From contig NZ_RJVG01000002.1 in the NCBI RefSeq assembly GCF_003752155.1, positions 62,001 through 126,000 on the forward strand: a DNA stretch of 64,000 bases. The letters run 5' to 3'. Both the position numbers and the translations under genes were made by a program. The notes below the pieces were generated by a model. It searched no databases. It saw nothing but the letters and a program-made list of their open reading frames with translations, and had not been told where the DNA came from. Origin of the DNA: Mobilisporobacter senegalensis (GTDB taxonomy: Bacteria; Bacillota; Clostridia; Lachnospirales; Lachnospiraceae). Positions 37,522-47,184 of this stretch are shown one piece after another. The stretch's first letter is position 1; each line of letters begins with the position of its first letter.

Positions 37522-40500
37522 TTATTCTACACTTTTTAAAGAAGTTGCCATATCTACCTTCTTTAACTTAAAATGCATTGAAAAATTAATGATAATAGAG
37601 AATAAGAAGGTAAGTAATATACTTTTAATATAACTAAAGAGAAGAATATTTCTGCCAAACATTATCATGTCTATCTCAACAGTTTTGATCACATACTGGT
37701 GAAGCAGGATACCTAATAAAATGCCGGTAAGAGTACCTATGATTGTTAATAGTACATTCTCACGAAATACATATTCTGAAACTTCAATATCGTAAAAACC
37801 TAATACTTTTAAAGTCGCAAGTTCACGCTTTCGCTCACTGATATTTATATTATTCAGATTATATAAAACCACAAAGGCAAGGCCTCCTGCAGCAAAAATA
37901 AGAACAAGGATTACAACATCCAGATTATCCAGAGTATCTTCAAAATCTGTGCTTATATTTCTTGCGAAAATATTACTTACGATAGCTTCATTGGTTAAAA
38001 TATCTTCTGTGAAATCTTCTTCCATATCTGGTTCAATATCAGGTGCAATATAAAGAATTTCATTATATTCAGGAGATTCGTTATATAACTCTTCATATAA
38101 ATTATTGGTCATAAATATATAATGCATCACATAATTCTCAGACACAGCACCTATGGTAACCTCAACAGGATCAAAATCTCCGTTCTTTAATATTAAGGTA
38201 TCTCCCACATCTAATTTTAATAGTTTGGACAATTTTTCAGTAATAATTACACCATCATCATTTAGGGAATAGACCTCTTTCGTCACTCTATTTCTAAAAT
38301 GATAGAAATCATCTACAGGTACAGTATTCTCTAATACAGTTAGATAAACATCTTTTGATTCGCTTCCGGATTCTGCTTCAATGATACTTTCATGGATCAT
38401 GGCACTGCTTTGGATATAATCATTGTGTTCTATATAATTTTTGGCTTCCTCTAATTCCTTATTCTTTGCAGCAGTATCCAAAGTGATAATTCCATCATAA
38501 ACATGGATTTCATTATATTGTATGTTAGTTATGGAAAAGATGGAATCTTTAATTCCATATCCAACCAAAAGTAACGCCATACATGCGCCAATTCCCAAAA
38601 TAGTCATAAAGAACCTTTTTTTGTACCGGATTAAATTACGTATGGTTGATTTTTCAGTAAAATTAAGGCGTTTCCAAAGAAATGGAATTCTTTCTAAAAA
38701 AACACGTTTTCCCAATTTAGGAGCAGACGGTCTCATTAAATTGGCAGGAGTTGCTGCTAATTCTTTGAAGCAGGCCAAAAATGTTGCCATGACAACACAT
38801 ACCACAGCAATGAGTGTAGCCCATATCATGATCTCCATATTTAAAGGCGTAGTAATCGTACTAAGATTTTCATACATGATCTGATAGGCCGATATGATAA
38901 CATATGGAAGAATGAGAGAACCTGCGATTCCTCCAAGGATACTTCCACCTAAGGTTGCCAGTAAGGCATACATAATATATTTAGAAGCTATGGAGAATTT
39001 ACTGTAACCCAAAGCCTTTAGGGTACCTATCTGGGTTCTTTGCTCTTCGACCATTCTTGTCATAGTTGTTAAACTCACCAGAGCCGCAACCAAGAAAAAA
39101 ATAGCAGGGAAAACTTCACCAATTGCACCAATACGATCTGCATCCTGCCCATATGAGGCGTAAGAAGGAATGGAATTTCTATCTAATACATACCATTTTG
39201 GTTTTTTTATCTTGACAATATCAGATTCTGCATCAGACAGATCTTTTTCTGCATCCCCAAGTTCTTTGTCGGCTTTTTCTTTTTTCTGATTATATTCGTC
39301 CAGCCCACTTTTGTAATCTTTCTCACCTTTTGCTAAATCTTGTTTGGCTTTAAGAATCTCTTTTTCACCTGATTCTAATTTCTTCTTTCCATCATGTAAT
39401 TTTCTTTCATTATTTGAAAGCTCTAAATTTGATTTATTATATTCTAAAGTTGCTCTATTAAGTTCTTTTTCACCATTAGATAAATCTAATTTAGACTTAT
39501 CCAGCTGCACCTTTGTCTTTTCAAGTATTAATTCTGCTTTGGCTATTTCTTGTTTCTGGGTCTCCAAAGCAGTTTCTATCATGGCTTTTTCCTCTGGGTT
39601 CTCCATGTAGGCTAATTGTTCTTCAATTTGTTTTACTTGTGCTTTTCCTTGATTTAAATCTAAAATAGCAGCATTATATTCTTTTAAGCCTTGATTATAT
39701 GCAATTTTTCCTTTTTCCAATTCCTTTTTTGAAGCATCTAATTTTTTCTTACCATCACTTAACTGCTTCTTCCCATCTTCCAGTTTGACCGATGAAGCTT
39801 CAATATCCTGCCAGCCTTTTGCGATTTCTTTTTCCTGTTTTTTTATTTCGGATTTTCCATTCTCAATATCTATCTTAGCATCATCCAGTTTCTTCTTAGC
39901 TTTTAACAACTCACGTTCTGCGTTCCCTTTTTCATCTTGAAATTCTGCTTTTGCATCCTTTAATTCTTCTTTTGCTTCGGCAGTGATTTCAAGATACCTG
40001 GCTTCAATTCGTTCCGCTTTGATTTCTTTCTCAATTCTATCAATGACTTGATCTACTGTGTCATCATAACTATCACTAAAAGCTATAGATTCTTTCTCAT
40101 TATTTATAGTTGCATAAATTTCTGTATATGCCTCTGATTCAAATGCATCTTTTGAAAGGATAATAAAGCTGTTAATGTTTCCATTGCCTATGGAACTGGT
40201 ACCTTTATCTCTGGATAAATAATAGGGAGAGCTGCCGGAGCCAACGATAGTATATTCTTTGTATTTCAAGGTTTCAAGAATATCATCATTGGTTCCCGAT
40301 TCTATATAAATTTTATCGCCTATTTTATGTCCCGAAGATGTTAAGAAATGTGTATCCACAAAACATTCCTTATCATTTTCAGGTATTCTTCCTTCTTTAA
40401 TAACGGGTTGATTTATGGAGGATTCATAGGATAGTAACTTTACCACATATTGTTCATCATCCTCTGTCACCAGGGCATCTTTTGAATAAGTTCCAACACA

Positions 40501-40755
40501 TTCTTTTACCCCGGTCACTCTGCTTATAGCCTCAATATCATCCGCTGTTAATCCCAGGGTGCTGATTATCTGTATATCCATTAAGTTACTTTTATTATAG
40601 GTTTGATCTGCAGATAATTTCATATCCGGCTGTGTTGAACGGATTCCAGTGAAAAATGCCACACCCAATGCGACAATAAAGAAAATGGAGATAAATCTTC
40701 CTCTTGTTTTAACAATTTCAATATAAAAATCTTTTCTAAGTGCTTTTTTCTTCAT
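37522..40755 (-). CDS. ABC transporter permease (MacB/FtsX type) with long extracytoplasmic coiled coil
   Basis: ATG 40755 is chosen since GAGAGGGA lies 7 nt upstream; TTG 40761 is less likely. The 1077-aa protein has an N-terminal membrane helix (about 15-37), a MacB-like periplasmic-type region, a long Lys/Glu/Asp heptad coiled coil (about 262-515), then an FtsX core (about 545-690), a further helix (about 725-745), an extracytoplasmic domain and a second FtsX core (about 945-1065). It has the duplicated form used by peptide, lipoprotein or drug exporters in Firmicutes. The ATPase gene precedes it by 15 nt. The cargo is unknown. Confidence 0.88.
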   Translation of the reverse strand: MKKKALRKDFYIEIVKTRGRFISIFFIVALGVAFFTGIRSTQPDMKLSADQTYNKSNLMDIQIISTLGLTADDIEAISRVTGVKECVGTYSKDALVTEDDEQYVVKLLSYESSINQPVIKEGRIPENDKECFVDTHFLTSSGHKIGDKIYIESGTNDDILETLKYKEYTIVGSGSSPYYLSRDKGTSSIGNGNINSFIILSKDAFESEAYTEIYATINNEKESIAFSDSYDDTVDQVIDRIEKEIKAERIEARYLEITAEAKEELKDAKAEFQDEKGNAERELLKAKKKLDDAKIDIENGKSEIKKQEKEIAKGWQDIEASSVKLEDGKKQLSDGKKKLDASKKELEKGKIAYNQGLKEYNAAILDLNQGKAQVKQIEEQLAYMENPEEKAMIETALETQKQEIAKAELILEKTKVQLDKSKLDLSNGEKELNRATLEYNKSNLELSNNERKLHDGKKKLESGEKEILKAKQDLAKGEKDYKSGLDEYNQKKEKADKELGDAEKDLSDAESDIVKIKKPKWYVLDRNSIPSYASYGQDADRIGAIGEVFPAIFFLVAALVSLTTMTRMVEEQRTQIGTLKALGYSKFSIASKYIMYALLATLGGSILGGIAGSLILPYVIISAYQIMYENLSTITTPLNMEIMIWATLIAVVCVVMATFLACFKELAATPANLMRPSAPKLGKRVFLERIPFLWKRLNFTEKSTIRNLIRYKKRFFMTILGIGACMALLLVGYGIKDSIFSITNIQYNEIHVYDGIITLDTAAKNKELEEAKNYIEHNDYIQSSAMIHESIIEAESGSESKDVYLTVLENTVPVDDFYHFRNRVTKEVYSLNDDGVIITEKLSKLLKLDVGDTLILKNGDFDPVEVTIGAVSENYVMHYIFMTNNLYEELYNESPEYNEILYIAPDIEPDMEEDFTEDILTNEAIVSNIFARNISTDFEDTLDNLDVVILVLIFAAGGLAFVVLYNLNNINISERKRELATLKVLGFYDIEVSEYVFRENVLLTIIGTLTGILLGILLHQYVIKTVEIDMIMFGRNILLFSYIKSILLTFLFSIIINFSMHFKLKKVDMATSLKSVE

Positions 40756-40770
40756 TACCAATCCCTCTCG

Positions 40771-41475
40771 TTACCACTCAATTGTCTCAACAGATACTGG
40801 GTTGTCATTTTGGGTCATTTTGCTGACCTTTCCATTTTTAATTGAAATCACCCGGTCTGCCATAGGGGCAATCGCTGAGTTATGTGTAATAACGACTACG
40901 GTCATCCCTTTCTCCCTGCAAGTATCCTGTAATAGTTTTAATATAGATTTACCGGTATTATAATCAAGAGCTCCTGTAGGTTCGTCACAAAGCAAGAGCT
41001 TAGGATTTTTAGCCAGCGCCCTTGCAATGGCAACCCTTTGTTGCTCTCCTCCGGATAATCCGGCAGGGAAATTATTCTGTCTGTCTTTCAGTCCGACTTC
41101 ATTCAGAACTGTGGACGGATCCAGGGGATCTTTACAGATCTGAATGGATAATTCCACATTTTCAAGAGCAGTTAGATTTTGAACCAAATTATAGAATTGA
41201 AATACAAATCCGATATCATGTCTTCGGTAAGTTGTGAGCTGCCTGCTGTTATATTTGCTAATATCTATACCATCTACAATAACTTCACCGGATGTTAATA
41301 TATCCATACCTCCAAGAATATTAAGGACTGTCGTTTTTCCGGCTCCGCTTGGCCCGACAATCACTACAAACTCACCTTTTTCTATTTGAAATGTGACCCC
41401 ATCTGTGGCCTTTATTATAACTTCACCCATTTTATACTCTTTTACAACATTTTTTAATTCAACATATGAACTCAT
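40771..41475 (-). CDS. ABC transporter ATP-binding protein (LolD/MacB type)
   Basis: This 234-aa ATPase has Walker [13 protein letters not shown] (about 42-53), Q-loop FVFQFYNL, signature [15 protein letters not shown] (about 139-153), Walker [13 protein letters not shown] and switch His in VVITHN. The sub-family is that of the MacB/LolD/FtsE-like exporters. It pairs with the large permease downstream. The upstream 300 bp before the next plus-strand gene hold its promoter region; a short inverted repeat (atactatagcgagtagtat, 41506-41524) could be an operator. Confidence 0.92.
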   Translation of the reverse strand: MSSYVELKNVVKEYKMGEVIIKATDGVTFQIEKGEFVVIVGPSGAGKTTVLNILGGMDILTSGEVIVDGIDISKYNSRQLTTYRRHDIGFVFQFYNLVQNLTALENVELSIQICKDPLDPSTVLNEVGLKDRQNNFPAGLSGGEQQRVAIARALAKNPKLLLCDEPTGALDYNTGKSILKLLQDTCREKGMTVVVITHNSAIAPMADRVISIKNGKVSKMTQNDNPVSVETIEW

Positions 41476-41775
41476 TACATATTCCTCTCTGGTATTAACT
41501 TTATATAAATACTATAGCGAGTAGTATACCATAAACAGGAACAAATAATTATCTCCTTTTTGTTTACTTAATAAAAATTTTATAATTGGCCCTTCAAGCC
41601 AGGTAGGGCCGGATCTGCATGGAGAACAGCATTCATATGTGATAGTTCTTTTTTAGATTTTTTCTTTGTTTGATTTTAGTAACTTATTTTTTATATAAAC
41701 GTATGTATATAAAATAGTTAATAACTTATATCAATCTGAATATGATATAAGGATAAGTATTTTGGGGGATAATAG

Positions 41776-42723
41776 ATGAATAGAACCAGAGAAATAGTTG
41801 AAGTCCAGTGGGCTCATAGCAGAAGAATCTTCGGCGAAGGAATTGGAGTTGCCGTTGTTGATACAGGAGTGAGCGGGCACATTGACTTAGTAGGTAATGG
41901 TAATCGAATCATAGCGTTTAAAGATTTTATAAATGGAAGAGAGAGGATATATGATGATAACGGACATGGGACACATGTATCCGGAATCATAGGTGGAGAT
42001 GGGACCGCTTCCCGGGGTTATTATATGGGAATCGCACCCAGGTGTAATATTATTGGTGTAAAAGTATTAAATTATAAAGGAAATGGGAATGTTCCAGATG
42101 TATTAAAGGGACTTCAATGGATTATTGAGAATAAAGAGAAGTATAACATACGGGTAGTGAATATTTCAGTTGGAGCAACAGTAGAAAAAAATGTAGATGA
42201 AAATTCAAGGCTGGTACAAGGGGTAAATGCTGTCTGGGATAGTGGAATCATAGTGGTAGTGGCTGCAGGCAATAATGGACCAAAGCCGAAATCCATCTCT
42301 TTGCCCGGTATTAGCCGAAAAGTAATAACAGTGGGAGCGTCTGATGATAATATTGCAGTAGAGCTTTTAGGAAGTACTACAATGAATTATTCAGGCAGAG
42401 GACCGACCAATGCATGTATTCGAAAACCTGACATTGTTGCACCGGGCAGTAATATTGTATCCTGCAATTTAGTGAGAAATCAACCAAGTAAAGAGAGTTT
42501 ACTTCAAAGACCGGAGCGCTTTACCAATATGTATACAACAAAAAGCGGTACTTCAATGGCTACACCTATTGTATCTGGTGCAATCGCTCTTCTTTTATCT
42601 GCTTACCCTGAAATGACAAACAAAGAGGTAAAAGTTAAATTAAGAAATAGTGCAACAGATTTAGGATTTCCATGGAGCAAACAAGGGTGGGGTTTGTTAA
42701 ATATTCGAAAATTACTTAGTTAA
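41776..42723 (+). CDS. Subtilisin-like serine peptidase (S8), cytoplasmic type
   Basis: This 315-aa protein has the full subtilase triad: D29 in VAVVDTGVSGH, H64 in DNGHGTHVSG and S260 in KSGTSMATPIVSG, plus the oxyanion Asn in VVAAGNNGP. It lacks both a signal peptide and a long propeptide, and opens with a short N-terminal extension (RTREIVEVQWAHSRRIFGEG). This matches AprX-like or intracellular subtilisins acting in the cytoplasm. It is alone between divergent and downstream operons. The target proteins are unknown; roles in stationary phase or sporulation are known for relatives. Confidence 0.93.
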   Translation: MNRTREIVEVQWAHSRRIFGEGIGVAVVDTGVSGHIDLVGNGNRIIAFKDFINGRERIYDDNGHGTHVSGIIGGDGTASRGYYMGIAPRCNIIGVKVLNYKGNGNVPDVLKGLQWIIENKEKYNIRVVNISVGATVEKNVDENSRLVQGVNAVWDSGIIVVVAAGNNGPKPKSISLPGISRKVITVGASDDNIAVELLGSTTMNYSGRGPTNACIRKPDIVAPGSNIVSCNLVRNQPSKESLLQRPERFTNMYTTKSGTSMATPIVSGAIALLLSAYPEMTNKEVKVKLRNSATDLGFPWSKQGWGLLNIRKLLS

Positions 42724-42793
42724 AGTCATTTGGGGATTAGTTACATTAACGAAAAAATATCACTTTTCAATCATGTCATTATTCAATAGCGCC

Positions 42794-42805
42794 AAAATGA
42801 TGTTT
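42794..42805 (+). promoter_or_regulatory. Candidate regulator site (repeat 1) upstream of mtlA
   Basis: AAAATGATGTTT occurs here and again at 42884-42895, flanking the predicted promoter at 42813-42842. Repeated sites of this kind would suit a PRD activator such as MtlR. Confidence 0.35.
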
Positions 42806-42812
42806 GTTCAAG

Positions 42813-42842
42813 TTGCTAATTTAGGTAGATACCAATTATAAT
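42813..42842 (+). promoter_or_regulatory. Promoter of mtlA
   Basis: TTGCTA (42813-42818) and TATAAT (42837-42842) are spaced 18 bp apart. The weak -35 box agrees with dependence on an activator. Confidence 0.45.
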
Positions 42843-42883
42843 AAGAGTATCAAAAAGAAGACGATTGGCCAATCCTATCTTCA

Positions 42884-42895
42884 AAAATGATGTTT
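42884..42895 (+). promoter_or_regulatory. Candidate regulator site (repeat 2) upstream of mtlA
   Basis: This is the second AAAATGATGTTT copy, 90 bp after the first. An imperfect palindrome around gattggccaatc (about 42858-42882) lies next to it. Confidence 0.3.
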
Positions 42896-42926
42896 CTAAT
42901 TTTTTTTAAAGAGAGAGGGTAAAGAG

Positions 42927-44306
42927 ATGAAAGAGAAAGTTCAAGTGTTTGGAAGATTCTTTAGTGGTATGGTATTACCGAATATTGGTGCATTTATCGC
43001 TTGGGGACTCATCACAGCATTATTTATTCCTACAGGATGGATTCCTAATGAGGGCTTAGCAACATTGGTAGGTCCTATGATATCCTATTTACTTCCTTTG
43101 TTAATTGCTTATACAGGTGGTAATGTAGTAGCTGGTACCAGAGGTGGAGTTATTGGTGTTATTGCAACAATGGGTATTATTGTAGGTGCAGACATCCCAA
43201 TGTTCCTTGGTGCCATGATTATGGGTCCAGTCAGTGCGTGGATTATCAAGAAATTTGACAAAGCTGTAGACGGTAAGATTCCAGCAGGTTTTGAGATGTT
43301 AGTAAATAACTTCTCAATTGGTATTATTGGTGCAATTTTAGCAGTTCTTGCATTAAAAGGTATAGCACCAGTAGTTGTAGGACTTAATACTGCATTAGCA
43401 GCTGGTGTTGGTTTCTTCGTTGATAATGGTTTACTTCCATTAGCAAGTATATTTGTTGAACCGGCAAAAGTATTATTCTTAAACAATGCAATCAATCATG
43501 GTATTTTATCACCAATGGGTCTTGAACAAGTAGAAGAACTTGGTAAGTCAATCTTCTTCTTAGTTGAAGCAAATCCTGGTCCTGGATTAGGTATCTTGTT
43601 AGCTTATTGTATCGCAGGTAAAGGTATGGCTAAGAGTTCAGCTCCCGGAGCAATTATTATCCACTTCCTAGGTGGTATCCATGAAATTTATTTCCCATAT
43701 ATCTTAATGAATCCAGTTCTTGTTTTAGCTGCAATGGCAGGTGGAGCGAGTGGTATTTTTACACTTAATTTATTAGGCGGCGGATTAATCGCACCGGCAT
43801 CTCCTGGAAGTATTTTTGCTATTTTAATGATGACTCCAAAGGGTGGCTGGTTCCCAATCGTAGCAGGAGTTATCGTTTCAACAGCGGTATCTTGTGTTGT
43901 AGCAACTCCATTACTTAAGATATTTGGTAAAGAAGAAGATCTTGATACTGCAAAAGATAAAATAAAAGATATGAAGGCAGCATCTAAAGGTCTGGTAAAT
44001 AAAGAAGCAGCAGTTACAGTTGCAGTAGGCAAAGTTGAAAAAATCGTATTTGCATGTGATGCAGGTATGGGTTCCAGTGCAATGGGTGCAACAGTACTTC
44101 GTAAAAAGCTAAAAGAAGCAGGTCTGGGCCATATAACAGTAGTACATTCCCCAGTTTCATCTATACCAGCAGATGCTCAGGTTGTGGTAACGCATACAGA
44201 TTTAGGAGAGAGAGCAGCTCATAGTAATCCAAATGCAAAACTTGTATTAATAAAGAATTTCTTAGCAGCTCCGGAATATGATGAGTTGGTAGAAGAATTA
44301 AAATAA
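42927..44306 (+). CDS. mtlA: PTS mannitol transporter subunit IICB
   Basis: This 459-aa protein (GAGAGGG site) has the mannitol-class EIIC membrane domain (about 1-340). Typical segments are [50 protein letters not shown] and the [10 protein letters not shown] motif of the substrate site. A fused EIIB domain has the phospho-Cys C377 in [14 protein letters not shown]. There is no EIIA, which is encoded separately by mtlF. It takes up and phosphorylates mannitol (or a related hexitol) to the 1-phosphate. Confidence 0.95.
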   Translation: MKEKVQVFGRFFSGMVLPNIGAFIAWGLITALFIPTGWIPNEGLATLVGPMISYLLPLLIAYTGGNVVAGTRGGVIGVIATMGIIVGADIPMFLGAMIMGPVSAWIIKKFDKAVDGKIPAGFEMLVNNFSIGIIGAILAVLALKGIAPVVVGLNTALAAGVGFFVDNGLLPLASIFVEPAKVLFLNNAINHGILSPMGLEQVEELGKSIFFLVEANPGPGLGILLAYCIAGKGMAKSSAPGAIIIHFLGGIHEIYFPYILMNPVLVLAAMAGGASGIFTLNLLGGGLIAPASPGSIFAILMMTPKGGWFPIVAGVIVSTAVSCVVATPLLKIFGKEEDLDTAKDKIKDMKAASKGLVNKEAAVTVAVGKVEKIVFACDAGMGSSAMGATVLRKKLKEAGLGHITVVHSPVSSIPADAQVVVTHTDLGERAAHSNPNAKLVLIKNFLAAPEYDELVEELK

Positions 44307-44318
44307 GTACCTGATAAA

Positions 44319-44406
44319 AGGGAGAGGAGAAATCCTCTCCCTAGGTAATTAAACGATAAAAATTAAGTAAGATATATAGTAAATTCCTGATTATATATCA
44401 GGAATA
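44319..44406 (+). promoter_or_regulatory. Two intercistronic hairpins between mtlA and mtlR
   Basis: A 10-bp stem agggagagga/tcctctccct (44319-44342) and an 8-bp stem attcctga/tcaggaat (44383-44405) follow mtlA. Neither has a strong T run, so they look like RNA-stability or partial-termination elements that lower mtlR expression. Confidence 0.5.
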
Positions 44407-44490
44407 ATTTGCTTGTATATAGTAAAGAAATAGTGTTAAATAGAATTATAACTAAAAACAATTTTAATGGAAGAAAGGGAGAGTGAGTAT

Positions 44491-46590
44491 ATGAATTTTT
44501 CGCCGCGTCTTAGACAAGTATTACTTATTTTGTTGCAAGAAGAGCAAGTGATTCCTGTAAAGAAACTTGCAGACGAGATAAAAGTCAGTAAGAGGACTGT
44601 ACAACGTGAACTGGAATATACGGATTCTTCCCTAAAGAAATATGGGGTATCTTTGCAAACCAAGACAGGAATTGGCATCTGGTTAGACGGTAGTGAAGAA
44701 GACAAAAAAAAGTTACTTACCGTATTACAAGAGGAAGATGTAATCGATTCAGGCGATAAAGAGGAGAGAAGAAAAAGGCTCATCCTCGAGATACTCAAAG
44801 ACCGGACCCCAAAGAAATTATACTATTACGGAAATATTTTCGGTGTAAGTGAAGCAACGATCAGTAATGATATGGAAGTGATTGAAAACTGGTTTCATCA
44901 GTTTGATTTGACAATTAAGAGAAAGCAAGGTTATGGTGTTGCATTAGAAGGCAGTGAAAAGAATTATAGATTTGCCTTAAGAAAATTCATTGATGAGAAT
45001 ATTGACAGTCAAATTATTAAGAATCTTTTTAATGAAAAAGAGCGTACCGTATATGATATTATTGGCAGCAAAGATGGACAAAACATATATAATCTTTTGA
45101 ATAATGATATATTAAAACAGGTTATAACATGTTTTCACAGTATTAAAGATAAAAGGTTACAAAGATTAACTGAAAACTCATATATAGGTTTGATACTCCA
45201 TGTTGCAATTGCAATTAACCGTATCTTTCAGAAGGAAATTATTGAACCGAATGATGAGTTACAGAAGAAATTAAAAAATGATGAAGAATATAATTTAGCC
45301 CTTCATATTGTCAATTCTTTAGAAGAGGAATTCCAAATTGAGATCCCAGATATTGAAATAGCATATATTTGTCTGCACATTAAGGGATCTAAATTACAAT
45401 ATGTATCTGAAGAAAGAATAGAAATAGATGGACCAATTCACCGGGAAGAAATATTAGAGTTTATTAATCGTATGATTGATGTGTATGATGAGGAATTAGC
45501 ATATGAACTTAAGCAGGATGAAGAATTTATCGTCGGATTACTGGCTCATCTTCAGCCTACTTTTATTCGATTAAGAAACCATATGAATATATCGAACCCA
45601 TTATTGGACCAAATTAAAGAAAATTACTATGACATTTATGAGAAATGTTTAAAAGTAGGAAAATTGATTGAAGAAAGATTTGACTGTAATGTACCAGAAG
45701 CAGAAATTGGTTTTCTAGCCATGCATTTTGGTGCAGCCACAGTACGTCTTGAAAATCAAAGAGAAAGTAAACGAAGGGTTCTGATTGGCATTGTCTGTGC
45801 CAGTGGAATTGGAATCTCAAGATTAATGTTAAACAAACTAACAAAATTCTTAAAAGACAGGGCAGAAGTTTTTACTTATGGAAAAGAGGATTTAACACAT
45901 AACGTACTTAGTAAGATTGACTTCTTAATCTCCAGTATTAATTTGGATGAAATTGATGCTGATATTATTAGGGTGAGCCCGCTGCTAATTGAACACGATT
46001 TAGAACAAATTGATACAAAGGTGCGAATATATTCCAAAACTCCAAAGAAAAAGATGGTGGAAAATGATTTTTCAAGACAGTTAGAGCAGGTAAATTTTAT
46101 TGTATCCCAGATTAAGAATATGATAAATGAATTTGAGTGTATAAAGGTCAATAATGATATTACATTTGAGGAGCTATTAGTTGCCCTGACAGAAAAATTA
46201 TCTCCTTACAATGATAAACGTATTATTATTCAGGAGGATATTAAAAAGAGGGAGAAGATTGCTACCCAGATCATACCGGAATTTGACTTTGCTCTCTTGC
46301 ATTCCAAGACAAAAGGTGTTATAAAGCCAAGTTTTTCAATTTGTATTACAAAAGATCTGGAAGCTTTTTATGATCCTTATTTTAAATCTATCCATGCTAT
46401 TATTGTCATGCTTTTACCTGATGATGAGAATGTGGATTTAAATCGGGAGATACTCGGATATTTAAGCAGCAGTCTTGTAGAAAACAATGATTTTTTACCA
46501 ACTATTTTTACTGGAGATAAGGAAGAGATACTTAGTTTTCTAACAAAATTATTAAAGAATTTTTTCAATCAATTCATAGATACTATATAA
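44491..46590 (+). CDS. mtlR: PRD-containing transcriptional activator MtlR
   Basis: ATG 44491 is chosen for its AAAGGGAGAG site; the ATG at 44467 has none. The 699-aa protein has two N-terminal helix-turn-helix domains (about 5-60 and 85-155), two PTS regulation domains (about 180-290 and 300-410, with conserved His such as LILHVAIAI and FLAMHFGAA), an EIIB-like domain (IGIVCASGIGISRLML) and an EIIA-like C-terminal domain (residues about 550-699, with LLHSKTKGV). This is the MtlR architecture, in which phosphorylation by HPr and the mannitol EII tunes DNA binding. Confidence 0.93.
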   Translation: MNFSPRLRQVLLILLQEEQVIPVKKLADEIKVSKRTVQRELEYTDSSLKKYGVSLQTKTGIGIWLDGSEEDKKKLLTVLQEEDVIDSGDKEERRKRLILEILKDRTPKKLYYYGNIFGVSEATISNDMEVIENWFHQFDLTIKRKQGYGVALEGSEKNYRFALRKFIDENIDSQIIKNLFNEKERTVYDIIGSKDGQNIYNLLNNDILKQVITCFHSIKDKRLQRLTENSYIGLILHVAIAINRIFQKEIIEPNDELQKKLKNDEEYNLALHIVNSLEEEFQIEIPDIEIAYICLHIKGSKLQYVSEERIEIDGPIHREEILEFINRMIDVYDEELAYELKQDEEFIVGLLAHLQPTFIRLRNHMNISNPLLDQIKENYYDIYEKCLKVGKLIEERFDCNVPEAEIGFLAMHFGAATVRLENQRESKRRVLIGIVCASGIGISRLMLNKLTKFLKDRAEVFTYGKEDLTHNVLSKIDFLISSINLDEIDADIIRVSPLLIEHDLEQIDTKVRIYSKTPKKKMVENDFSRQLEQVNFIVSQIKNMINEFECIKVNNDITFEELLVALTEKLSPYNDKRIIIQEDIKKREKIATQIIPEFDFALLHSKTKGVIKPSFSICITKDLEAFYDPYFKSIHAIIVMLLPDDENVDLNREILGYLSSSLVENNDFLPTIFTGDKEEILSFLTKLLKNFFNQFIDTI

Positions 46591-46651
46591 GTGAAGATTT
46601 CTTCTTTAGGATTGTCGCTATTAGATGATGTCAAACTCACTTTTGTTTCAA

Positions 46652-46681
46652 TTGAATTGGACAGTATTTAAGGACTATAAT
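46652..46681 (+). promoter_or_regulatory. Promoter before mtlF
   Basis: TTGAAT (46652-46657) and a consensus TATAAT (46676-46681) are 18 bp apart, about 37 bp before the mtlF start. The distal genes may thus have their own transcript. Confidence 0.55.
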
Positions 46682-46717
46682 ATAAACATAGAATAAAGAC
46701 GAATTAGGAGAATAAAA

Positions 46718-47182
46718 ATGTTTTTTAAAAGAAAAGGAGTGGAACCAAATAACGTGGAATTGCTTCAGAGAAAAAATATTATTTTAAATTGTAACGCCAA
46801 ACCAAAAGAAGAAGTTATACGTACAGTAGGCGGCCTTTTATGTGATAGCGGCTATGTGGATTCAAGCTATATTGAGGCTATGATAAAACGTGAAGAATCA
46901 TTTGCTACAAATATAGGAAATGGCATAGCAATACCTCATGGCGTAGAGGAAGCTAAGAAAAACATTAAAAGATCTGGAATTGCAGTAATGATATTTCCAG
47001 AAGGTACTATGTGGAATGATGAACCTGTAAATGTAGTTATCGGTATTGCCGGACTTGGAGATGAACATCTTGACATTCTGGCAAATATAGCAGAAAAATT
47101 ATCTACACCTGAAGCTGTGCAGGAATTAATTCATAGTGATGTAGATACAATATATTCAACATTTACTGGAGAGGGGCGATAG
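46718..47182 (+). CDS. mtlF: PTS mannitol EIIA component
   Basis: This 154-aa protein belongs to the PTS_EIIA_2 (fructose/mannitol) family. The phospho-accepting His is H74 in GIAIPHGVEEA; the segment ESFATNIGNG upstream and VVIGIAGLGDEHLDILANIAEKL downstream are characteristic. It receives phosphate from HPr and passes it to the EIIB of MtlA. An N-terminal extension of about 18 residues precedes the domain. The next gene starts 2 nt after its stop. Confidence 0.93.
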   Translation: MFFKRKGVEPNNVELLQRKNIILNCNAKPKEEVIRTVGGLLCDSGYVDSSYIEAMIKREESFATNIGNGIAIPHGVEEAKKNIKRSGIAVMIFPEGTMWNDEPVNVVIGIAGLGDEHLDILANIAEKLSTPEAVQELIHSDVDTIYSTFTGEGR

Positions 47183-47184
47183 GA

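Noticed and set aside
38522-39610. Plus-strand frames inside the exporter permease gene
   Set aside because: They are mirror frames of a long gene with clear FtsX domains and a coiled-coil region; no independent start signals.
41580-41665. Short frame ending in a protein-like stretch upstream of the subtilisin gene
   Set aside because: No start codon with a ribosome binding site; too short to judge as a remnant.
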